Assembly: GCF_030733845.1 (NCBI RefSeq)
Contig: NZ_CP132311.1
Coordinates: 3,229,501-3,293,500 of the forward strand
Direction of reading: 5' to 3'
Origin: Shinella zoogloeoides
GTDB lineage: Bacteria; Pseudomonadota; Alphaproteobacteria; Rhizobiales; Rhizobiaceae
Length of the DNA: 64,000 nucleotides
This document shows, piece after piece, positions 36,077 through 42,297 of the stretch. How positions within the stretch are numbered: the stretch's first letter is position 1; each line of letters begins with the position of its first letter. The translations under genes were made by a program, and so were the position numbers. A model generated the notes under the pieces. That model made no database searches, was not told the DNA's origin, and worked only from the letters and a program-made list of their open reading frames with translations.

Positions 36077-36442
36077 CTACGCCGACAGGGCCGATGCCGT
36101 ATCGCGCGGCACATCGGCAACCGCATCGACGACGAGCCGCAGGCAGGACGACGGGAAGACGTGGACGAACTCGCCGTAGCCGCCTTCGACGCGCATCGCG
36201 ACCTGGTAGAGCCGATAGCCATCACCATCAAGATCCTCGCTTATGCCGACGATGCGGCCGGGACCGCCATAGCGGCCGCCGACCTTCTGGACGCGATCGC
36301 CGAGCACAAAATCGGGCGTATTGCGAAGTGATCCGAGCGAGATGTTCTGTGCGTCGCGTTCGCGCCGCCGGCCCTCTTCGATACCGGCGCGGAAGGCACC
36401 GCTTTGCCGGCGATGACGTTCTGCTGCGTGTTTGCCGTTCAT
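36077..36442 (-). CDS. Hypothetical phage protein with KOW-like basic/SH3-type region
   Basis: 121 aa. The N-terminus is basic and helical (HAAERHRRQSGAFRAGIEEGRRR). The rest, PDFVLGDRVQKVGGRYGGPGRIVGISEDLDGDGYRLYQVAM, looks like a small beta-barrel of the kind found in short phage proteins. ATG 36442 has GGAG 7 nt upstream and lies 4 bp past the clamp gene. It ends in TAG, with the frame open beyond. Confidence 0.68.
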   Translation of the reverse strand: MNGKHAAERHRRQSGAFRAGIEEGRRRERDAQNISLGSLRNTPDFVLGDRVQKVGGRYGGPGRIVGISEDLDGDGYRLYQVAMRVEGGYGEFVHVFPSSCLRLVVDAVADVPRDTASALSA

Positions 36443-36446
36443 CTTG

Positions 36447-37610
36447 TTACTCCGCGACAAATCTGGGCCGCATGGCGGACAGGAGGTAAAGTTCGGGAGT
36501 ACCGTCGAGCGGACGCATGACGATGGCTGTCGTCTCGTCGGTGAGGCTGATTTCGATGTCGACGGACTGGATGCCGGAGAGTGTTTTCTCCAGGCGCGGC
36601 GCCGAATGCGCGACGATAAAGCCGTCCGGAGCGTTGATCTCTCCCTGCACGACGTCCGAGGCGAAGCCGCCCTCGGCGGTCAGCATGTCGATGTGCAGGC
36701 CATCCGACGCGACCTTCAGGCGGATGCCGTCGTTCTTGGCGTCGTCTACCATCGCCGCGACACGCTTGACGCCGGAGGCCAACGCCTCGCGCGGCACGAT
36801 GATGGTCTGCTCCGTGCGCGCCGGAATGACACGCTCATACATCGGATAGGTTCCGTCGATCAGTTTCGACTGAATCTCGACGCCGTCATAGGCGACAGCG
36901 ATTTTTGCCGCGCTGACCGCGATGCGGGCGCCATGCTTGGCGCCGTCCAGCAGCTTGCGGATCGGATCGGCACCCATCGGCGGCAGGATGATGTGCGGAT
37001 AGGAATTCTCCACCTCGGGAAACGCCACGGCGCCGGAGCCGGGCATCTTGACCTGCACGAGGTAGTGCCCGTCGGTGGCCGCGACGATCATTCCGTCGCC
37101 GGATTCGGTTCCGTGCAGGCAGAAACCGCACAGATATGCGCGATCATCGGCCTTGTTCACGGCGTAGGCCGCTTTCTTCAGGGCCTCAGCCAGCTTAGCG
37201 CCGTCAATCTCGATCCAGTCGCCATCGATCCTTCCGCCCATCTCGGGGAAGTCACCCCCAGGCAGGCAGGGGAGCGAGAACGAAGAGCGGCCCGACCGGA
37301 TGCCGACCTGATCTTTCATGCGGCCGGGGCCGAATATCAGTTCGGCGCTCTCCGGCATCTCCTTGAGCACGGCAGAAAGACGGCTGACGGGTAGCGCGAC
37401 GGGCGGAAAGTTGGCGCCGTCCATCATTTCGCATTCCGCCTCGATCTGGAGATCGAGATTGGTGCAGCGAAGGCGCAGCGTTGCGCCGTCCGGCTGGAGC
37501 AGGACGTGGGCAAGGATCGGAATCTTGGATTTCGTGTCGATCGCGTCGGATACGCGCGAAAGGGCAGGAAGCAGCGACGAGCGGTGAATGGTGAACCATG
37601 CGTCAGCCAT
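36447..37610 (-). CDS. Phage-encoded DNA polymerase III beta sliding clamp
   Basis: 387-aa DnaN homologue with the whole three-domain length. N-terminal FTIHRSSLLPALSRVSDAIDTKSKIPILAHVLL, central AATDGHYLVQVKM and IPPMGADPIRKLL-like segments, and C-terminal MRPLDGTPELYLLSAMRPRF (equivalent of the beta MPMR end) are recognisable. ATG 37610 follows GGAG. It probably supplies the phage replisome or repair polymerases with its own clamp; it is divergent from typical chromosomal sequences. Confidence 0.88.
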   Translation of the reverse strand: MADAWFTIHRSSLLPALSRVSDAIDTKSKIPILAHVLLQPDGATLRLRCTNLDLQIEAECEMMDGANFPPVALPVSRLSAVLKEMPESAELIFGPGRMKDQVGIRSGRSSFSLPCLPGGDFPEMGGRIDGDWIEIDGAKLAEALKKAAYAVNKADDRAYLCGFCLHGTESGDGMIVAATDGHYLVQVKMPGSGAVAFPEVENSYPHIILPPMGADPIRKLLDGAKHGARIAVSAAKIAVAYDGVEIQSKLIDGTYPMYERVIPARTEQTIIVPREALASGVKRVAAMVDDAKNDGIRLKVASDGLHIDMLTAEGGFASDVVQGEINAPDGFIVAHSAPRLEKTLSGIQSVDIEISLTDETTAIVMRPLDGTPELYLLSAMRPRFVAE

Positions 37611-37795
37611 CGGTGCGACGCTCCGTGCCGCAGTTGCGGGCAAGCTGGATCTCGCTGACGGGGGGGGCGGAGATTGTATCTCTGGCCCCACCTGTCGTGG
37701 ACGATCTCCAGTAGTTCCTCGCGCGGGGCATTGTCGGCGATGCGTCGATACAGATGCTCGACGGCCTCGCCATTATGCAGATATTCCTTGGCCAT
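37603..37795 (-). pseudogene. Small phage gene apparently frameshifted at a C8 tract
   Basis: From ATG 37795 the product begins MAKEYLHNGEAVEHLYRRIAD and reads to a run of eight C (minus strand; G8 at 37660-37667). In frame it then runs about 190 bases into the clamp gene. With one C fewer it would continue PPVSEIQLARNCGTERRTDG and stop at TGA 37605-37603, overlapping the clamp start by 8 bp as elsewhere in this operon. Either an assembly error, slippage or a real mutation. Confidence 0.5.
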
Positions 37796-38180
37796 GCGGC
37801 GCACTCCTAAAGGCGGGTCGAGCCGTCAACCGGCGACCTCTTCGCAAACGGGGGGGGGTAGCGGACTGGCGGCGCGCGCGATCGCGCCGGCGCATGTTTT
37901 CACGGTGCGTCACAAGCTCGGTGTGTTTCGGGTCCGGATTGACGCAGAGGCGGTTGCGGCACTTGTGATCGAGCTGCTTTTTGCCTGGTATGAAGCCATG
38001 TTCGTTGGTCCACATCGCGAGATGCACGGCGACCGTCTGACCGTCGAGCGACATGCGCGGGTAGCCCTTGCCGCGACCGCGCTCTCCTGATGTCGGGCCA
38101 GTCCACAGCCAGCAGCCGGTCTTCGCATCGACGACGACGCGGGAAAGGATTTTGGCGCGGATGCGATCACGGCGGCTCAT
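37773..38180 (-). CDS. Phage HNH endonuclease (HNH_3 type)
   Basis: 135 aa as read. GCWLWTGPTSGERGRGKGYP, VHLAMWTNEHGFIPGKKQLDHKC and LCVNPDPKHTELVTHRENMRRR are the hallmarks of phage-borne HNH homing-type nucleases with bound zinc. The last part follows a run of nine C (G9 at 37850-37858); with eight C the protein would end VCEEVAG at TGA 37828-37826 instead of running past the next gene start. Confidence 0.85.
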   Translation of the reverse strand: MSRRDRIRAKILSRVVVDAKTGCWLWTGPTSGERGRGKGYPRMSLDGQTVAVHLAMWTNEHGFIPGKKQLDHKCRNRLCVNPDPKHTELVTHRENMRRRDRARRQSATPPRLRRGRRLTARPAFRSAPHGQGISA

Positions 38181-38182
38181 GG

Positions 38183-38341
38183 TCAAAGCCTTGCAAGGAC
38201 CAAAAAGGTTGCCGTAAGCGCCATGGCGAGGAACCCGCCGACGATGAGGACAAGGACGATGAGATGGCGCCAGGCGCTTTTGCGCATGCGGAGCGCGTCG
38301 GCGTCGTGCTGCGCCATCCAGTCGGCGTGCATATCCTCCAT
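38183..38341 (-). CDS. Small phage membrane protein (52 aa)
   Basis: Starts MEDMHADWMAQHDADALRMR, then one membrane helix (HLIVLVLIVGGFLAMALTATFLVL). ATG 38341 has GAGGG 7 nt upstream and overlaps the end region of the previous gene; it stops 2 bp before the HNH start. Function unknown. Confidence 0.66.
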   Translation of the reverse strand: MEDMHADWMAQHDADALRMRKSAWRHLIVLVLIVGGFLAMALTATFLVLARL

Positions 38342-38343
38342 CG

Positions 38344-38517
38344 TCAGACCCTCGCCTCGACGGCCATCTGGCGCTCGATCTTGACGAGCTGCAGCGTGCA
38401 GGCGAGGCCGAAGAGGCCCATGGCGAGGATGCCGACGATGATGATGTATCCGCTGGCGATGTTCGCGCTGCGCTCCAGGATGGACGGCTCACGCGGAATG
38501 TAGGGTTGCTTTTCCAT
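38344..38517 (-). CDS. Small phage membrane protein (57 aa)
   Basis: Starts MEKQPYIPREPSILERSANI, followed by one helix (GYIIIVGILAMGLFGLACTLQLV) and a short charged tail. AAGGAG lies 8 nt before ATG 38517; GTG 38526 is in frame but lacks one. It neighbours another single-helix protein, so the two may act together. Confidence 0.66.
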   Translation of the reverse strand: MEKQPYIPREPSILERSANIASGYIIIVGILAMGLFGLACTLQLVKIERQMAVEARV

Positions 38518-38522
38518 TCGCT

Positions 38523-38738
38523 TCACTCCTTACCGCCGTCGACGAACGTCGAGACGATGCGCTTGCCGGGGTTGCGACGCTTCACATGCAGATTGGCGTC
38601 CTCGGCCCTCGCGGCCGAGACGACGTGTTCGGCGCCGCCGGCGAGGCGGACGCGGAAAATGTGATGGATGGCCTTCACCGGCACGGGCGGCCGGCGAAGG
38701 TGAAGGCGCTGATCGTAGATGTGATCGGTGAGCGCCAT
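38523..38738 (-). CDS. Hypothetical phage protein
   Basis: 71-aa basic protein, probably strand-rich (KAIHHIFRVRLAGGAEHVVSAARAEDANLHVKRR). Not recognised. Coupled to its downstream neighbour by stop/start overlap. Confidence 0.62.
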   Translation of the reverse strand: MALTDHIYDQRLHLRRPPVPVKAIHHIFRVRLAGGAEHVVSAARAEDANLHVKRRNPGKRIVSTFVDGGKE

Positions 38739-38743
38739 GGCGA

Positions 38744-38938
38744 TCAGGCCGCCTTGCGGCCGGGGCGCACGGAGCGGGCGTTCGCCATCTCGGTTGCGGC
38801 CTCGCCATAGATCGAAATTTCGCGCCGCGTGAACTTGAGGCGGATCAGGCGCTCGATCGTGCAGTCGTCGCCGAGTTCACGCATGGCGTTCGCCATCTGG
38901 CGAATGCGGGTCTGCTGGGATTTGCTGGGGTGATGCAT
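38744..38938 (-). CDS. Hypothetical phage protein, possible DNA-binding
   Basis: 64 aa, basic: TRIRQMANAMRELGDDCTIERLIRLKFTRREISIYGEAA has a helix-turn-helix feel but no firm family. First gene of the leftward early operon; ATG 38938 follows GGAG at 7 nt. The promoter with an immunity operator lies about 100 bp upstream. Confidence 0.66.
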   Translation of the reverse strand: MHHPSKSQQTRIRQMANAMRELGDDCTIERLIRLKFTRREISIYGEAATEMANARSVRPGRKAA

Positions 38939-39041
38939 TGCGGTTCTCCGTTCTGGGGTGAACCGGAGAGGATGGCCGCCGCTGCGCTGGAGGGTGGGGG
39001 TGTGAACAGCGGCGGCCTACCCGTCCGGGAGGAACGAAGCA

Positions 39042-39070
39042 AATGTAGTTTTTACCTACGTAGGCGTCAA
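39042..39070 (-). promoter_or_regulatory. Leftward early promoter (PL-like) with operator in the spacer
   Basis: Minus strand TTGACG (39070-39065), a 17-bp spacer and TACATT (39047-39042). The spacer contains the perfect palindrome CCTACGTAGG (39055-39064). The extended 12-mer ACCTACGTAGGC recurs at 40161-40172 beside the rightward promoter, so the S24 repressor is the likely ligand. Confidence 0.75.
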
Positions 39071-39166
39071 GCGGAAATTTGTAGGCAGCCCCTACAGAAA
39101 AGACTCGACTCTGATTCGCCTATGAGTCTTTATGACGTGAACGGAATGAGAACAAAGGAGCTATCG

Positions 39167-39412
39167 ATGCTTACGTATTTCGTCGTTCAATCGTTCCAGC
39201 GCGGCAACAAGGGTATGCTTGTCCCGGACGCCCCAAAAGAGGCGCGAGATAAAAGACATTGCGAACAACTAGCATTGAGGCTTGCGCAATCTAGCGCCTC
39301 AGTGGTGGCATTTTCCCGTTCGGGCGATCCCGAAGTCGGTGCTTGGGACGACGCTGTCATCATTGCGCAGTACGGTGAAGATCCAGCGGATCTCTTGGAA
39401 GTTGCGTATTAG
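39167..39412 (+). CDS. Hypothetical phage protein
   Basis: 81 aa starting MLTYFVVQSFQRGNKGMLVP. AAAGGAG lies 7 nt before ATG 39167, which decides the start over upstream in-frame ATGs. It lies between the leftward operon and the repressor gene, on the opposite strand to both, a place where phages often keep moron or superinfection genes. Convergent with the repressor (4-bp overlap). Function unknown. Confidence 0.65.
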   Translation: MLTYFVVQSFQRGNKGMLVPDAPKEARDKRHCEQLALRLAQSSASVVAFSRSGDPEVGAWDDAVIIAQYGEDPADLLEVAY

Positions 39413-40155
39413 CGCGCGTCATATTTTCCAACAACACGATGACAAATAGGCCACTCGTGCCGAAACTCAGCATATTCGCGTGGAGGATTGTACTGCTGGA
39501 GTTGCCATTCACGCTCGTTCCAGCCGTTCAACTGCTTCACGATCGCCTCAACGTCGCCGCCGTGCGGTGGAGTGTGATAGAGGATAACGTTGCGCTGGCG
39601 CGCGGGTGGAAGGTGCGGGTTTACCAAGGCCATGTCGCCCGGCCAAAAGGCGGGGATCATGGATTCACCAACGATCAGCAACCCATATCCACCCTTTACG
39701 TTCTCTAATTCTGCCGGCCGCTTGACGTAGTCGATGGCATCGAACGTGATGATGACGTGACCGTCACCACCCATCGCGCCCGCGTAGAGCGGCATCTTTC
39801 CAGTGCCAAGGAGTTCGCGCCCTGGAACCAGCGGTACGACCGGGTATGAAGGTCTTTCGGCCTCGGCCCTTTGTCGGCCACCCGCACTTTTCGGCCTGGC
39901 AATCTTGGGTGGCGCCTCACCCTGCCCGTGCAATAGCCAGGCTTCTGTGGTTCCGTAGATTTGCGCCAGCGCAGGTAATTTTTCGAGGTCTGGCCGCGTA
40001 TCCCCACTTTCCCAAGTCGAGATATTGTTGCGCTTGATCTCGAATTCGGCAGCGACCTGATCCTGCGTCAGGCCTTTGGCATTGCGAGCGTAGCGAAGGC
40101 GCGAGCCGAGAGTGTCAAGTTTTTCCATAGCAGAGTTGTAGCTAAAGGCTACCAT
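39409..40155 (-). CDS. CI-like repressor (XRE HTH plus S24 peptidase)
   Basis: 248 aa. N-terminal HTH (LGSRLRYARNAKGLTQDQVAAEFEIKRNNISTWESG, about 16-52) and C-terminal LexA-like autoprotease with S165 in GESMIPAFWPGD and K207 in VEAIVKQL. AGAMGG near 125-130 is a possible self-cleavage site. Such repressors keep lysogeny and are inactivated by RecA during SOS. Start 40155 or 40128; neither has a strong ribosome site. Confidence 0.92.
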   Translation of the reverse strand: MVAFSYNSAMEKLDTLGSRLRYARNAKGLTQDQVAAEFEIKRNNISTWESGDTRPDLEKLPALAQIYGTTEAWLLHGQGEAPPKIARPKSAGGRQRAEAERPSYPVVPLVPGRELLGTGKMPLYAGAMGGDGHVIITFDAIDYVKRPAELENVKGGYGLLIVGESMIPAFWPGDMALVNPHLPPARQRNVILYHTPPHGGDVEAIVKQLNGWNEREWQLQQYNPPREYAEFRHEWPICHRVVGKYDAR

Positions 40156-40160
40156 TGTGC

Positions 40161-40204
40161 ACCTACGTAGGCCATTGACACGTAGCGTAGGCATCAACTA
40201 CGTT
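40161..40204 (+). promoter_or_regulatory. Rightward early promoter (PR-like) and immunity operators
   Basis: TTGACA (40175-40180), 18-bp spacer, TACGTT (40199-40204). The operator ACCTACGTAGGC is at 40161-40172, and related half-sites CGTAGCGTAGG and CTACGT are in and after the spacer. Transcription would begin at about 40211, next to the ATG at 40212, so the Cro-like message may be leaderless. Confidence 0.72.
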
Positions 40205-40211
40205 ATGTGTC

Positions 40212-40415
40212 ATGATAGAGATTGTTGAGATTGCGGCTGCGAAAGTCGGGGGCGTTGTCGCGCTCTCTCGGGAGCTAGGCATCAAGCATAGCTCTTTCCA
40301 CTCGTGGCCTCGTGTCCCCGCGGAACGCGTTCTCGAATTCGAGCGTATTACTGGCGTTTCTCGGCACGTGATCCGGCCGGACGTATTTGGCCCAGCGCCG
40401 GAGCCCGCCGAATGA
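40212..40415 (+). CDS. Cro/YdaS-like antirepressor-type protein
   Basis: 67-aa protein with AAAKVGGVVALSRELGIKHSSFHSWPRVPAERVLEFERITGVS, the YdaS/Cro helix-turn-helix pattern (VSRHVIRPDVF ending is typical). Divergent from the repressor across the operators, the classical Cro position. No ribosome site is seen because the start lies at the predicted transcription start. Confidence 0.85.
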   Translation: MIEIVEIAAAKVGGVVALSRELGIKHSSFHSWPRVPAERVLEFERITGVSRHVIRPDVFGPAPEPAE

Positions 40416-40567
40416 ACCTCTCCACCCCCATGTGCGTAACGCAGCTCGGCTTGCCGGTCGATCTTGGCTTTCGCACCACCTGGCGCCGGAACGCGGTCCC
40501 GAAAGGTGTTGCGTGGCGGACTGTTCCGGCGCCGTTCTTCTTTTCGCCTGCATGCGGGCCTCCGTGA
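40412..40567 (+). CDS. Small hypothetical phage protein (51 aa)
   Basis: Overlaps the Cro-like gene by ATGA and begins MNLSTPMCVTQLGLPVDLGF. No family recognised; supported by translational coupling and position only. A 90-bp gap follows before the CII-like gene. Confidence 0.42.
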   Translation: MNLSTPMCVTQLGLPVDLGFRTTWRRNAVPKGVAWRTVPAPFFFSPACGPP

Positions 40568-40658
40568 GTTGATGGCTCGACACTAGGCGGCGTCCGCGCG
40601 GCCTTCACGGAATCCTTTCAGTCCATTTTTTCCTTGACCGAACCTCAGGGGTGTCTTC

Positions 40659-41096
40659 GTGCGCTCATTTTCCGACTGCCAATCCATTATCAAGGCCGCG
40701 ACCGTCTCCGCCTACGAGGCCGTCGGCGGCGTCACCGCGGCGGCCGACATCCTCGGCGTACGTTCGTCAACCCTTACCAAATACGCCTCGCCCGCTGAGG
40801 AATGGCAGGCGAGCTTCATCCGGCTCGACCTTGCCGTGCAGCTCGACCGGCAGAGCGCGCATCCGTTTTTATTGAGCGCCATGGACCGGCTGGTGAAGGC
40901 GGAGCGCCCGGCGGGGTTCGGCAGCGTCACGGCGAGCGCCATCCTGAAACTGGATGGCGTGCTCGACGACGTGGTGCGCGAGGTCGCGCGCGCGATCGAA
41001 GGCGACGACCATATCGACGCTGCCGAGCGCGTCGCCATCCGCAGCAAGATCGTCGCCGCCAAGCAGATCCTCGCACAGCTCGACGCGGTGCTGTGA
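40659..41096 (+). CDS. Phage CII-like regulatory protein
   Basis: 145 aa. Near the N-terminus AYEAVGGVTAAADILGVRSSTLTKYASPAEEWQ looks like the HTH of phage CII-family regulators, and a helical C-terminal part follows with a long AAERVAIRSKIVAAKQILAQL segment. GTG 40659 has AGGGG upstream. It lies after the Cro-like gene, as cII does in lambda-like maps. Confidence 0.65.
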   Translation: MRSFSDCQSIIKAATVSAYEAVGGVTAAADILGVRSSTLTKYASPAEEWQASFIRLDLAVQLDRQSAHPFLLSAMDRLVKAERPAGFGSVTASAILKLDGVLDDVVREVARAIEGDDHIDAAERVAIRSKIVAAKQILAQLDAVL

Positions 41097-41308
41097 TGGC
41101 GGCGCACGACTATTCGGATTCCGAAGAGACCATTCGCCGGATCGAGGCCGTCCTGCCGGAAGAGGACATCAAGGCCCTTTCCGTCCTGCTCACCGCCTCC
41201 GCCATCAAGGCGGTCGATAGCGGCATATCCGACACGCGCGCGGTCTCCGGCCTGATCGCCTCGCTCGCCACCGTCCGCAACCAGTTGAAGAGACCGGGGA
41301 ACCACTGA
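41096..41308 (+). CDS. Hypothetical phage protein
   Basis: 70 aa, helical, starting MAAHDYSDSEETIRRIEAVL. Not recognised. Its ATG overlaps the stop of the CII-like gene (TGATGG) and its stop overlaps the next start. Confidence 0.65.
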   Translation: MAAHDYSDSEETIRRIEAVLPEEDIKALSVLLTASAIKAVDSGISDTRAVSGLIASLATVRNQLKRPGNH

Positions 41309-41517
41309 TGATGGTCATCGAGAAACTTTCCGACGCGGCCCGCAAGGTCGTCCGCGACGCCCACGCCGACCCGCACGGCATGGTCCTCGGGTGCGGCGCC
41401 CGCTTCCGCGAGGCCTGTACCGCCGGATATCTGGTGCCGGTGCGCGGCGCCATTGACCGATGGCACATCACCGTCAAGGGGCGGGAATACTGCCTCAGGC
41501 TGATGAGGGCGCACTGA
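41308..41517 (+). CDS. Hypothetical phage protein
   Basis: 69 aa: KLSDAARKVVRDAHADPHGMVLGCGARFREACTAGYL followed by WHITVKGREYCLRL, with a possible small winged-helix shape. Not recognised. Coupled at both ends by one- to four-base overlaps. Confidence 0.65.
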   Translation: MMVIEKLSDAARKVVRDAHADPHGMVLGCGARFREACTAGYLVPVRGAIDRWHITVKGREYCLRLMRAH

Positions 41518-42248
41518 TGACCCTCAGCGTGGAATATGCCGCCGCTACATTGCTTGATGACTTTACATCGCCCTTTGCGGACAGGCGATACAGCCGGTTT
41601 GCGATGATATTCCCTCCGCTCGCGGCGAGGGAAGTCCTGGAATTGTCACGCGACATCGCGCTACATGGACTCCGGTCTCCAATCGTATTGCTTGACGATG
41701 AAATTCTGGATGGACGCGCTCGCTTTGAGGCCTGCCGTATGGTGGGTATCGATCCAATCTTTGAAACTCACGACGGAGACGACCCGCTCGCGTTCGTCGT
41801 GTCGGGCAATCTCCATCGTCGCCATCTGAACGAGAGTCAAAGAGCGATCGTCGCCGCACGATTGGCGAACTGGCCGATGGGGCTTAATCAAACGACCGCC
41901 AGACCGGCAAATTTGCCGGTCTGGCGAGTTGCTGAGATGTTCAGGATATCGCCCCGGTCAGTCGCGACGGCAAAGCGTCTCCTGTCGTCACGGAAACCGG
42001 CTTTGATCGAGGACGTCAGCAGCGGCGTTCTTTCGTTGCATCGGGCGTCTCGAATGGCGCGCGGCCACGAAGACGTAGACACCGGGTCGCGTCTTCCCAA
42101 AAGCCGCATTGCTGGTGCGCCCTTCGCAAGTATTTGCCTGCGAAACATTCCTGATCTCATTCGCGACGCCGAGCGGGAGATAGCGGTCCTTCGCGCCCTT
42201 GCGGCGCATGCGCAGGCCGAGGACGCAGATGCATCGTCAGTGACGTGA
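41517..42248 (+). CDS. ParB N-terminal domain protein (free-standing)
   Basis: 243 aa. The ParB/Spo0J-like nuclease fold covers about 30-125 (REVLELSRDIALHGLRSPIVLLDDEILDGRARFEAC, then GNLHRRHLNESQRAIVAARL), and an HTH region follows. The domain is closely similar to that of the next protein, which is fused to a methylase, suggesting duplication. The gene looks AT-richer than its neighbours. Possibly guides DNA modification or replication; function unproven. Confidence 0.8.
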   Translation: MTLSVEYAAATLLDDFTSPFADRRYSRFAMIFPPLAAREVLELSRDIALHGLRSPIVLLDDEILDGRARFEACRMVGIDPIFETHDGDDPLAFVVSGNLHRRHLNESQRAIVAARLANWPMGLNQTTARPANLPVWRVAEMFRISPRSVATAKRLLSSRKPALIEDVSSGVLSLHRASRMARGHEDVDTGSRLPKSRIAGAPFASICLRNIPDLIRDAEREIAVLRALAAHAQAEDADASSVT

Positions 42249-42297
42249 TCTCCGCTGAAGCACTCGCCAAGCTTCTTAACGCCGGGAGCACTAAAAA

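Noticed and set aside
37424..37804. 126-aa reading of the small gene before the clamp
   Set aside because: About 190 bases would overlap the clamp gene antiphase; a one-base change in the C8 tract explains the gene better.
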